A DNA stretch of 64,000 nt from positions 806,001-870,000 of the forward strand of contig NZ_CP040330.1 of assembly GCF_005576615.1 (NCBI RefSeq), in the 5' to 3' direction. The stretch comes from Natrinema versiforme (GTDB taxonomy: Archaea > Halobacteriota > Halobacteria > Halobacteriales > Natrialbaceae). The position numbers and the translations under genes were made by a program. Numbering within the stretch: the first letter of the stretch is position 1; the number at the start of each line of letters is the position of its first letter. The notes under the pieces are model-generated. The model saw only the letters and a list, made by a program, of their open reading frames with translations, did not search any database and was not told the origin of the DNA. Below, piece by piece: positions 9,543 to 17,257 of the stretch.

Positions 9543-10925
9543 ATGACGGCAGGACCGCCGATAGACGAACTTCACTTCGCGGACGCACCAACCGTCGACG
9601 ACGTGCCCGGGCCGAACACGCGGGCGCTGCTCGAGAAACAGCGCGAGATCGACAGCAGCGCGGTCGCCTACCCGGACGACATCCCGATCGCCTTCGAGGA
9701 GGGGAAGGGCGCGACGGTCCGAGACGCCGACGGCAACACCTACATCGACCTCTTCGCGGGCATCGGCGTGCTCAACGTCGGTCACTCGAACCCCTACGTG
9801 CTCGAGGCGGTCCACGAGCAGGCCGACAAGTTCGTTCACACGGTCGACTTCCCGACCGAAGCGCGCCTCGAGTTGATCGAGAAGTTAGACGAGATCGCGC
9901 CCGACGGCCTGCAGGGACAGAACAAGGTCGTCTTCGGCGGCCCGACCGGCAGCGACGCCATCGAGGCGTCGATCAAACTCTCGAAGTACAACACGGGCGG
10001 CGACGGCCTGATCGCCTTCCGCGGTGCCTACCACGGCGCGACGACCGGCGCGATGAGCGTCACGTCGAACAAGAAGTTCAAGGGCGACTACACGCCGTTG
10101 CTCTCCGACGTCGTCCACGCGCCCTACCCCCACCCGTTCCGACAGGACAAGACGCCCGAGGCGGCGGTCGATCACGCGCTCGAGGAGGTCCAAGCCATCG
10201 TCGAAGATCCCTACGGCGGGCTGGCGAACCCGGCCGGCATCATCGTCGAACCGATTCAGGGCGAGGGCGGCATCGTCACGCCGCCGAAAGGGTTCTTGCA
10301 GGGGCTGCGCGACATCGCCGACGACAACGACGTGACGCTCGTCTTCGACGAGATTCAGAGCGGCCTCGGCCGCACTGGCCAGTGGTGGGCCAGCGACTGG
10401 GACGGGGTCGCCCCCGACGCGATGACGAGCGCGAAGGCGCTCGGCGGCGTCGGCTTCCCGCTGTCGGCCACGATGTACCACGAGGATCTGGACACGTGGG
10501 GGCCGGGCGACCACGCCGGCACCTACCGCGGCCACGTCGTCGGCATGCGGGCCGGCACCCGCGCCATCGAGTACATTCAGGACCACGACCTGCTCGCCCA
10601 CGCCCGCGACCTCGGCGAGTACATTCAGGGGCGGCTCCGCGAGGCCGGCGAGGGCAACGACCGGCTCGCCGATATCCGCGGCAAAGGCCTGTTCATCGGC
10701 GCGGAGTTCGTCGACGCGGACGGCCAGCCGAACGGCGACCTCGTCGACGCCATCCAGCAGTACTGCTTCGAGCGCGGCGTCCTCGTCTGGACGGCCGGCC
10801 GCCACGGCAACGTGCTCCGGTTCCTGCCGCCGCTGGTGCTCACCCACGAACTGGCCGAGACCGCACTCGACGTGGTCGTCGAAGCGATCGACGATGTGAC
10901 CGCCGAAGCGAAACGGGCCGCCTGA
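9543..10925 (+). CDS. Class III aminotransferase, diaminobutyrate-2-oxoglutarate type (DoeD candidate)
   Basis: The 460-residue PLP enzyme carries the [11 protein letters not shown] phosphate-cup motif characteristic of Dat/EctB-like diaminobutyrate transaminases, [12 protein letters not shown] around the PLP-ring aspartate, and the Schiff-base lysine in TSAKALGG (Lys298). L-2,4-diaminobutyrate to aspartate semialdehyde is therefore the favoured reaction (family knowledge plus context); GABA or ornithine are alternatives. ATG 9543 follows a TATA box at leaderless distance; an in-frame ATG seven codons upstream would lie within ~1 nt of the TATA box. The RidA gene follows after 18 nt, so the two form an operon. 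In a DoeA-type ectoine pathway this would be the DoeD step. Confidence 0.85.
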   Translation: MTAGPPIDELHFADAPTVDDVPGPNTRALLEKQREIDSSAVAYPDDIPIAFEEGKGATVRDADGNTYIDLFAGIGVLNVGHSNPYVLEAVHEQADKFVHTVDFPTEARLELIEKLDEIAPDGLQGQNKVVFGGPTGSDAIEASIKLSKYNTGGDGLIAFRGAYHGATTGAMSVTSNKKFKGDYTPLLSDVVHAPYPHPFRQDKTPEAAVDHALEEVQAIVEDPYGGLANPAGIIVEPIQGEGGIVTPPKGFLQGLRDIADDNDVTLVFDEIQSGLGRTGQWWASDWDGVAPDAMTSAKALGGVGFPLSATMYHEDLDTWGPGDHAGTYRGHVVGMRAGTRAIEYIQDHDLLAHARDLGEYIQGRLREAGEGNDRLADIRGKGLFIGAEFVDADGQPNGDLVDAIQQYCFERGVLVWTAGRHGNVLRFLPPLVLTHELAETALDVVVEAIDDVTAEAKRAA

Positions 10926-10943
10926 GCCTCGAGCCGAGAGTCC

Positions 10944-11333
10944 ATGTCCGACATCGACTCCATCGAGACCGACGACGCACCGAGCACCGACAACCCCTAC
11001 TCGCAGGGCGTCCGCGCCGGCGACACGCTGTACGTCTCCGGCTACGGCCCCGTCGATCCCGACACGGGCGCGGTCGTCGAGGGCGACATCGAGGCACAGA
11101 CCGACCGGGTACTCGATAACATCGCCGCCGTCGTCGACGAAGCCGGCGGCGACGGCCTCGCCGACGTGGTCAAAGTCACCGTCTACCTGACCGATCTCGA
11201 GGACTACGAGCGGGTCAACGAGGCCTACGGCGCGCGATTCGGCGAGGACCCGCCGGCTCGAGTCTGCGTGGAGGTCGCGCGGCTCCCCGAAGACGTCCGC
11301 GTGGAACTCGACGCGACGGCGTCTCTGGGTTAA
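10944..11333 (+). CDS. RidA-family enamine/imine deaminase
   Basis: This 129-residue RidA/YjgF/UK114 protein hydrolyses reactive enamine and imine intermediates released by PLP enzymes. The family pattern is clear: NPYSQGVRAGDTLYVSG near the N-terminus, the middle VKVTVYLTDLEDY, and the arginine in ARVCVEVARLP that binds the carboxylate, followed by VRVELDA. It starts 18 nt after the aminotransferase stop and is surely cotranscribed. Pairing with a transaminase and, nearby, a threonine-dehydratase-like enzyme fits a role in quenching 2-aminoacrylate-type or aminocrotonate-type by-products. Confidence 0.93.
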   Translation: MSDIDSIETDDAPSTDNPYSQGVRAGDTLYVSGYGPVDPDTGAVVEGDIEAQTDRVLDNIAAVVDEAGGDGLADVVKVTVYLTDLEDYERVNEAYGARFGEDPPARVCVEVARLPEDVRVELDATASLG

Positions 11334-11435
11334 CCGAACCAACGCCGGCCGCAGCGAGTCCAACGATTGCGGTCTGGGGCGCGGAAACCGTGACCAATCC
11401 GACTCGATCCGTGACGTTCTCCATCGATACTGCGT

Positions 11436-11466
11436 AATCGGTGTACGATTATTGACTACGATTAAG
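11436..11466 (+). promoter_or_regulatory. Promoter of M20 amidohydrolase gene with GTGTAC dyad
   Basis: AATCG-GTGTA-CGATT at 11436-11450 is an inverted repeat with 5-bp arms and a 5-bp spacer that contains GTGTAC. GATTAAGT at 11460-11467 is TATA-like and sits ~28 nt before ATG 11494, so the mRNA is probably leaderless. Confidence 0.45.
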
Positions 11467-11493
11467 TAGCTCCCGCGCGTAGAACCGGCAAGA

Positions 11494-12774
11494 ATGTCCT
11501 CTGACGTGCGAAACAGGCTGCGCGACCTCCGGCGGGCGTTCCACCGCCATCCGGAACCCGGGTGGCGCGAGTTCCGGACGACAGCCCGGGTGGTCGAGGA
11601 ACTCGAGCGGATCGGCGTCGACGAGATTGCCGTCGGCCGCGAGGCGTTGGCGACCGACGAGCGCATGGCCGTTCCGCCCGAGTCGGAACTCGAGCCGTGG
11701 CTCGAGCGCGCTCGCGAGGCGGGGGTTCGATCGGACATCCTCGAGCGCACCGCCGGCGGCCACACGGGCGTTATCGCGGTGCTCGAGCAGGGCGAGGGGC
11801 CCTGCATCGGACTGCGCGTCGACCTCGACGCGATTTCGATGCGCGAGTCGGACGAGCGCGACCACCGACCGGCCGCGGAGGGCTTTCGCTCCGAACACGA
11901 CGGCTACATGCACGCCTGCGGCCACGACGCCCACGTCGCGATGGCGCTCGGCGCGCTCGAGACGATAAAGGAGAGCGACTTCGAAGGGACGGTGACGGTC
12001 TTCTTCCAACCGGCAGAGGAGATCTCCGGCGGCGGGAAGGCGATGGCCGAGAGCGGCTACCTCGACGACGTCGACTACCTGCTCGCGCTCCACATCGGGC
12101 TGGACCACCCCACCGGCGAGATCGTCGCCGGCATCGAGAAACCGCTGGCGATGGCCCACTTGACCGCGACGTTCGAGGGCGCGAGCGCCCACGCGGGCAA
12201 GGCCCCGAACGAGGGGGCGAACGCCATGCAGGCGGCGGCGACCGCGATCCAGAACGCCTACGGCATCCCCCGGCACAGCGACGGGATGACTCGCGTCAAC
12301 GTCGGCCGCATCGAGGGCGGCACCGCGAGCAACGTCATCGCCGAGGAGGTCACCATCGAGGCCGAAGTCCGCGGTGAGACCACCTCGCTGATGGAATACA
12401 CGCGCACCGAACTCGAGCGCGTACTCTACGCCGCCGCCGAAATGCACGACTGCGACGTGACCCCGCGGGTGATCAGCGAGTCGCCTCGCGTCGACAGCCA
12501 TCCCGCCCTGCGGGACCTCGTGGGGAACGTCGCGTGGGAGGTCGACGGCGTCGATCGCGTCGTTCCGAGCGAGGAGTTCGGCGTGAGCGAGGACGTGACC
12601 TATCTGATGGAACGGGTCCAAGCGGACGGCGGCCTCGCCTCGTACGTCCTCGTCGGTACCGACCACCCGACGAGCCACCACACACCGACGTTCGATATCG
12701 ACGAGGACAGCCTCGAGGTCGGCGTGGGGCTGCTGACCGAGACAGCCGTCGAACTCTCCCGCCGTCGACCGTAG
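11494..12774 (+). CDS. M20D-family amidohydrolase/deacetylase (AbgA-like), paralogue 1
   Basis: The 426-residue metallo-amidohydrolase contains the FHRHPEPGWREF start, the metal cluster HACGHDAH, the catalytic glutamates in FFQPAEEISGGG, and a dimerisation domain with the GASAHAGKAPNEGANA histidine. DHPTSHHTPTFDID near the end supplies the final ligands. Members cleave N-acyl amino acids, aminobenzoyl-glutamate or indole-acetyl conjugates; bacterial DoeB2 is a member used on N-acetyl-diaminobutyrate. A paralogue at 20.9 kb shares all motifs. Standing between the DoeD-like aminotransferase operon and the BCCT transporter, it is a candidate N-acetyl-diaminobutyrate deacetylase (inference). Confidence 0.87.
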   Translation: MSSDVRNRLRDLRRAFHRHPEPGWREFRTTARVVEELERIGVDEIAVGREALATDERMAVPPESELEPWLERAREAGVRSDILERTAGGHTGVIAVLEQGEGPCIGLRVDLDAISMRESDERDHRPAAEGFRSEHDGYMHACGHDAHVAMALGALETIKESDFEGTVTVFFQPAEEISGGGKAMAESGYLDDVDYLLALHIGLDHPTGEIVAGIEKPLAMAHLTATFEGASAHAGKAPNEGANAMQAAATAIQNAYGIPRHSDGMTRVNVGRIEGGTASNVIAEEVTIEAEVRGETTSLMEYTRTELERVLYAAAEMHDCDVTPRVISESPRVDSHPALRDLVGNVAWEVDGVDRVVPSEEFGVSEDVTYLMERVQADGGLASYVLVGTDHPTSHHTPTFDIDEDSLEVGVGLLTETAVELSRRRP

Positions 12775-12862
12775 CGGAACGGTCCGGTTCGTCGAACTGT
12801 TCGTCTGCGATCACGTTCGACGGATGGGAAACGTTAATTCGCGCGCTGTCCGTGTTTCCTGT

Positions 12863-13513
12863 ATGAGTCAGGACGACGTGCCGGAGTCACTGCAACCGGC
12901 GGCGGACTCGGATCGCCCGCGCGGAATTCTCACGCCCTCCGACCGTGACTTCCTGCTCGGCCGGAAGACGGACTACACCGACCACTCGAAGAAACAGAAG
13001 CGAAACCGCATTCGGCGGCGGGTTCGGAACGCGATTCTCGATTTCAGCATCCTCTTCGAGTACATGGAAGAACGCGACCGGGAGACGGTCTTCGATCCCG
13101 ATGACGAGGATCGCGACGCCTATACGCAGGGGATCACCGACATGCTCGCCTTCCTCCACCTCGGGACGATGGGGTATCACACCCCGTTCAAGGACATGCT
13201 CTCGGAGGGCGTCGGCAAGGCCGAACAGCGACTCGCCGGCTCGAACTACCGCATGGTCAACGTCGAGTTCAACGTCGATCCGGTCGGTCAGATCGATGTC
13301 GACGAGGTCGTCGAAAAACTCGAGAACGAGGAGTTCGCCAAGCTCACCGACGAGGAACTCCGCGCGTTCGTCCGATTGCTGACGATGTCCGACGACTTCT
13401 CGCCGGAAGACACCGGCGAGGAGATCAAGGACCGCGTCGACGAGTTCGCCGAGCGGGTGACCGAGAGCGCCGAGGCCCGCGAGGCGACGTTCGAAGAACT
13501 GACGAACCGATAA
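12863..13513 (+). CDS. Conserved haloarchaeal protein of unknown function
   Basis: The 216-residue soluble protein has no membrane segment. It begins with RGILTPSDRDFLLG and a strongly basic patch (KKQKRNRIRRRVRNAILDF), followed by helices, then an acidic helical C-terminus. I recognise this as a haloarchaea-restricted type seen in several copies per genome, but know no function; the basic helix pair could touch nucleic acid. ATG 12863 follows a TTAATT element by ~28 nt, supporting a leaderless start 13 codons inside the longest frame. It sits alone between the M20 gene and the transporter, and nothing links it to catabolism. Confidence 0.75.
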   Translation: MSQDDVPESLQPAADSDRPRGILTPSDRDFLLGRKTDYTDHSKKQKRNRIRRRVRNAILDFSILFEYMEERDRETVFDPDDEDRDAYTQGITDMLAFLHLGTMGYHTPFKDMLSEGVGKAEQRLAGSNYRMVNVEFNVDPVGQIDVDEVVEKLENEEFAKLTDEELRAFVRLLTMSDDFSPEDTGEEIKDRVDEFAERVTESAEAREATFEELTNR

Positions 13514-13827
13514 TCCGACGCGGGACCGCCGGCTATCGAATTCCGTTTTCGGCCGTTCGCGTCCGATGACGAGTGGGGCTCTCGTCGCCCGTCGTCCGCG
13601 TCGCTCCGGCAGCTTCCACTCAGTTACTGTCCGTTCTAATAGTTGTTGAAAACGCTGTTTGCGGGCTATTATTGCCATCTTGTGTTTTAAAAACCTGCTT
13701 CGGGGGCCGTATGGGCAGAAAAGTTGCAAATGAGTCTGTCTTCTGTATACACGTCTGATACACGGAAACTGTGGATATTTTCGCAATGTGAGAAACACTT
13801 ATTGTATACGCCGTCAATGGTAGCGGT
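13514..13827. other. Regulatory intergenic region upstream of the BCCT transporter
   Basis: No supportable gene lies in this 314-nt stretch. It becomes AT-rich toward the right and contains the TGTATACA site at 13744-13751, the related GATACACGGAAACTGTGG segment at 13758-13775, and a second TGTATAC that overlaps a TATA-like element at 13803-13809. Confidence 0.6.
13743..13809 (+). promoter_or_regulatory. BCCT promoter with two TGTATAC sites
   Basis: CTGTATACAC at 13743-13752 contains the 8-bp palindrome TGTATACA. A second TTGTATAC at 13802-13809 coincides with a TATA-like element (TTATTGTATA) ~25 nt upstream of the mini-ORF ATG at 13828. Occupancy of the second site would compete with TBP binding (inference). 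Confidence 0.55.
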
Positions 13828-13914
13828 ATGCCATCATGCAGCATGGCGAACGGTAGGTGGAGCCACGCACAATCAGCATGCCGTCGCCCACTTCCGGGAG
13901 GTGAGACGGGATGA
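13828..13914 (+). CDS. Possible 28-residue leader ORF translationally coupled to the BCCT gene
   Basis: An ATG at 13828 opens a 28-codon frame whose TGA (13912-13914) overlaps the transporter ATG in an ATGA junction. A TATA-like element ~25 nt upstream would make this frame leaderless, and the transporter then has its own GGGAGGTGA Shine-Dalgarno at 13896-13904 inside the mini-ORF. The peptide has three cysteines and no known motif. Coupled leader translation is plausible, but a chance frame is equally possible. Confidence 0.35.
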   Translation: MPSCSMANGRWSHAQSACRRPLPGGETG

Positions 13915-15617
13915 GCGACGCCGAGAATGGAATGGTCGACGAGTTCCTCGAGGAGATCGATCCGATCGTCTTCGCGTTCGGCGCGTTGCTGACGGTCGGC
14001 GTTATCGCGGCGTTTTTCATCAGTCCCAGTACGGTCGAGAGCGGGATTTCCTCGCTGAACAATCAGATGCTCGGCGCGTTCAACTGGGCGCTGTTACTGA
14101 TCGTCTTCCTCATCGTCGTCTTTCTGTTGTTCTTGATCGTCGGTCCCTGGGGATCGATCAAGCTCGGCGACGAATCGCCGGAGTACAGTTTCCTGTCGTT
14201 TTTCGCGATGCTGTACTCGGCGGGGTTCGCCGCGGGCGTCGTGTTCTGGGGCCCAACCGAGGCGCTGTTCTACTACGATAGTCCCTCACCGCTATTCGGC
14301 GGTGTCGAGGGCGGCTCGGCCGAAGCGATGACCCTTGCTGTCCAGCAGACGCTGTTTCACTGGGCGCTCCCCCAGCTCGCAGTGTTTACGATCATGGGGA
14401 TCGCAATCGGCTACTTCGCGTACAACTACGAGAACGTCCCGCTCCGAGTCTCCTCAGCGCTCACTCCCATCATCGGTGCCGAGAACTTAGACGGACCGGT
14501 CGCGAAGGTCGTCGACATCCTCGCCGTTTTCGCGACCATCGGTGGCGTCGCGACGTCGCTGGGATTCATCGGTAGCCAGTTCGTCACGGGGCTGGACTAC
14601 CAGTGGGGGATCAGTATGGGGAACATCGGCATTCTCCTCGTGGTGACCTTCATGACGCTGCTGTTTACGACCTCGATGGTGTTGGGCGTCGACAAGGGGA
14701 TCCGCCGGCTGTCGAACTTCAACATGATTCTCTTCGTTATCCTCATGTTCGGCACGTTCATCGCCGGCCCGACGCTGTTCCTGATTCTGCTCGGCACGCA
14801 GGCGTTCGGTGGGATGCTGTCGGACTTCGTCTCGATGAGCCTCTTTACCGGTGCCGGCCCGATGGGGGCCGGCGATCCGGCGGCGACGGAATGGATGAAC
14901 GCCTGGACCGTCTTCTACTGGGCGTGGGCGCTCTCGTGGTCGCCGTTCGCGGGTCTGTTCATCGCCCGCATCTCCAAGGGGCGCACCGTTCGCGAGGTCG
15001 CGTTTACGGGGATCGTCGCGACCTCCGGAGCCACCATCCCGTGGTTCACGTTCGTCGGCGGTACCGCCGTCTGGGCCCAGCACAACGGCATCGCCGACTT
15101 CGGCGCGGTGATCGCCGGCGAGGCCGGGGCGGAAGTCTCCGGCTTCATCCTCTTCGAGGCGTTGCAGTTCACGCTCAACCTCGGCGGGAGTTCGATCACG
15201 ATCCCGATCGGTACCGCCCTGATGTACGTGTTCTTGATCCTCGTGACGACGTTCTTCGTCACCTCCGCGGACTCGTCGACGTTGGCCGTCTCGATGATGA
15301 CGACCGGCGGAAAGGCCAAACCGTCGACGATCAACCGAGTCTTCTGGGGTGTCGTCCTGGGAATGACTGCTGCGATCCTGATGATCCTCGGTGGGACGGG
15401 GAGCGCGAACACGCTCCAGCAGGCGGCGATCATCACCGGGACGCCGTTCGCCCTCGTTTGCTTCCTCGCGATGTGCTCGCTGATCAAGGACTTCGGTTCG
15501 AGCTACGGCCACGTGTTGCTGCAGGACGAGACCGTCCTGGTCGGCTCGAGCGCGAAGACCGAACCCGAACCGGAATCGCCCGGTCCCGGCGGCCCCGTCG
15601 AATCGGACGACGACTGA
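13911..15617 (+). CDS. BCCT-family transporter (betaine/choline/carnitine/ectoine type)
   Basis: The 568-residue membrane protein has ~12 helices and ends in a short acidic tail. The BCCT signature FYWAWALSWSPFAG, followed by LFIARISKGRTVRE, starts near residue 335 and contains the substrate-cage tryptophans; GFAAGVVFWGPTE earlier is the other hallmark. It imports trimethylammonium or zwitterionic osmolytes with Na+. An excellent Shine-Dalgarno (GGGAGGTGA, 13896-13904) precedes ATG 13911, which is unusual among the leaderless genes around it. Flanked by an M20 deacetylase and two aminotransferases, with an ectoine-hydrolase homologue 11 kb away, ectoines are plausible cargo; betaine cannot be excluded. 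Confidence 0.93.
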   Translation: MSDAENGMVDEFLEEIDPIVFAFGALLTVGVIAAFFISPSTVESGISSLNNQMLGAFNWALLLIVFLIVVFLLFLIVGPWGSIKLGDESPEYSFLSFFAMLYSAGFAAGVVFWGPTEALFYYDSPSPLFGGVEGGSAEAMTLAVQQTLFHWALPQLAVFTIMGIAIGYFAYNYENVPLRVSSALTPIIGAENLDGPVAKVVDILAVFATIGGVATSLGFIGSQFVTGLDYQWGISMGNIGILLVVTFMTLLFTTSMVLGVDKGIRRLSNFNMILFVILMFGTFIAGPTLFLILLGTQAFGGMLSDFVSMSLFTGAGPMGAGDPAATEWMNAWTVFYWAWALSWSPFAGLFIARISKGRTVREVAFTGIVATSGATIPWFTFVGGTAVWAQHNGIADFGAVIAGEAGAEVSGFILFEALQFTLNLGGSSITIPIGTALMYVFLILVTTFFVTSADSSTLAVSMMTTGGKAKPSTINRVFWGVVLGMTAAILMILGGTGSANTLQQAAIITGTPFALVCFLAMCSLIKDFGSSYGHVLLQDETVLVGSSAKTEPEPESPGPGGPVESDDD

Positions 15618-15733
15618 GACGGGTTCCTGTACCGATTTCCGGCCAAGCCACCTCCCCGGCCGACGATCCGCGTCGGCCGTCATGCTGTCCGTTTTTCCGA
15701 CGGCCGATCGTCCCCTCGCCAATCTATAACAAG

Positions 15734-15765
15734 TTTTAATGTACGAGGTACACATAAACTGTGTA
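15734..15765 (+). promoter_or_regulatory. Promoter with TACACA/TGTGTA dyad across the start codon
   Basis: TTTTAAT at 15734-15740 is a TATA-like box ~28 nt before ATG 15765. TACACA-TAAAC-TGTGTA at 15749-15765 is a perfect 6-bp inverted repeat with a 5-nt spacer, and its right arm ends on the A of the start codon. A protein bound here would cover the transcription start and block a leaderless mRNA. Confidence 0.55.
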
Positions 15766-17129
15766 TGGATAGGGACACGGCGGAGCCCGACGCGGACGCG
15801 CTTCCGGGACCGAACGCCCAGAAGTGGGTCGACTTCCACCAAGAGTACTCCGCGCCCAGCGAGTACTCCCACGAATTCGTCTGGGACGTGACCCGCGAGG
15901 CCGACGGGCCGTTCGTCACGGACGTCGACGGGAACGTCCTCCTCGATTTCACCTGTCACATCGGTGCGGCACCGCTCGGCTACAACAACGCGAAAGTCCT
16001 CGAGAAGGTCCGCGAGTTCGACCTCGTCGAACCGATGAAGATTGCGGGCCAGGACATGTACTTCGGTGCCGGCCCCACCCCCGACGAGTCCGACGTCCCC
16101 GGCTCGAGTCACCTCATGGAGAAACTGACCGCGGTCTCGAGTCAGTACGGGATGGACACCGTCTTCCTCTCGAACTCCGGCGCGGAGGCCATGGAAAACT
16201 CGATGAAGATCACCCACGACTACCGGGCCCCCGCGAAGTACGGCGTCGCCTTCGCGGGCAGCTTCCACGGCCGCACGCTCGGGACCCTCTCGCTGACGAA
16301 GTCCAAGGAGGTCTACACGCGCCACTACCCCGAGATCAGCGGGATCGAGACGGTCCCGTTCTGCGCCGATCGGGGCTGTGACGCCGATAGCTGTGACTGC
16401 GGGTTCTTCGCCGGCGGCGACTCGCAACTCCGCTCCATGCTCTCGCCGGAGGGCGGCCACGTCAACCCCGACGAGATCGCCTTCCTCACCCTCGAGCCGA
16501 TTCAGGGCGTCGGCGGCTACCGGTTCCCCAGCGAGGCGTTCATGGAGGAAGTCGCGGCCGTCACCGCCGAGTACGACATCCCGCTGGTCGTCGACGAGAT
16601 CCAGTCCGGCGTCGGCCGCACCGGCGAGATCTGGGCCTCCGATCACTACCCGATCGAACCAGACGTCATCGCCAGCGCGAAGGCACTGCGCGTCGGCGCG
16701 ACGATTTCGCGCTCCGAGGTCTTCCCCAGCGAGAAGAACCGGCTGGGATCGACCTTCGGCGGCGGCGACCTGCTCGGCTCGATGATGGGCACGTTCACGC
16801 TCGAGGCGATTCAGGAACACGACCTGCTGGACAACGCCACCCGACGCGGCGAGCAGGCCAAAGAACTCCTGTGCGACGACACACCAGAGTACGTCGAGGA
16901 CGTCCGCGGGAAGGGGCTGATGCTCGCCGTCGAGTTCGACACCCCTGAACGGCGGAGCGCCGTCGTCGAGGCGGCCCTCGAGCGCGGCCTCCTGACGCTG
17001 GGCTGCGGGAAGAAGACCATCCGGCTGCTCCCGCCGCTCGACTCGACTGAACGCGAGATCGAGTTGGGGATCGGCATCTTCCTCGAGGCCATCGAGGCCG
17101 TCGGCCCGAGCGCGAAAGTGGCCGACTGA
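15765..17129 (+). CDS. Class III aminotransferase (GABA/ornithine-type) with a cysteine cluster
   Basis: The 454-residue PLP enzyme has LSNSGAEAMENSMK (cofactor cup), VVDEIQSGVGRTGE and the Schiff-base lysine in SAKALRVG (Lys306). It resembles archaeal 4-aminobutyrate or broad-specificity omega-aminotransferases more than the Dat-type enzyme at 9.5 kb. An insert holds four cysteines (Cys200, 205, 210, 212) within 13 residues, a possible metal or disulfide site. The predicted mRNA is leaderless with an operator-like dyad over the start. It lies 148 nt after the BCCT gene in the same direction; a substrate imported by that transporter, or an omega-amino acid derived from it, is likely. Confidence 0.87.
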   Translation: MDRDTAEPDADALPGPNAQKWVDFHQEYSAPSEYSHEFVWDVTREADGPFVTDVDGNVLLDFTCHIGAAPLGYNNAKVLEKVREFDLVEPMKIAGQDMYFGAGPTPDESDVPGSSHLMEKLTAVSSQYGMDTVFLSNSGAEAMENSMKITHDYRAPAKYGVAFAGSFHGRTLGTLSLTKSKEVYTRHYPEISGIETVPFCADRGCDADSCDCGFFAGGDSQLRSMLSPEGGHVNPDEIAFLTLEPIQGVGGYRFPSEAFMEEVAAVTAEYDIPLVVDEIQSGVGRTGEIWASDHYPIEPDVIASAKALRVGATISRSEVFPSEKNRLGSTFGGGDLLGSMMGTFTLEAIQEHDLLDNATRRGEQAKELLCDDTPEYVEDVRGKGLMLAVEFDTPERRSAVVEAALERGLLTLGCGKKTIRLLPPLDSTEREIELGIGIFLEAIEAVGPSAKVAD

Positions 17130-17257
17130 CCGTTCGATTTCGATTGTCGTTTTCGCGGTCGTCTCGAGCGGGGTCGCTGATCGCTCGAGGAGAGCCATAA
17201 CCGAATCTGTGCTGCCGGACCGTCGCTGGTTCCTGTGAGCCGCGGTCGATGCGGTCC

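Noticed and set aside
9885-11807. A 640-codon antisense frame opposite the 9.5-kb operon
   Set aside because: Same shadow effect; no recognisable family sequence and it would overlap the promoter of the M20 gene.
14487-17198. A 903-codon antisense frame opposite the BCCT and aminotransferase genes
   Set aside because: It mirrors the codon bias of the real genes, is rich in Arg/Asp/His/Gln low-complexity text and has no domain.
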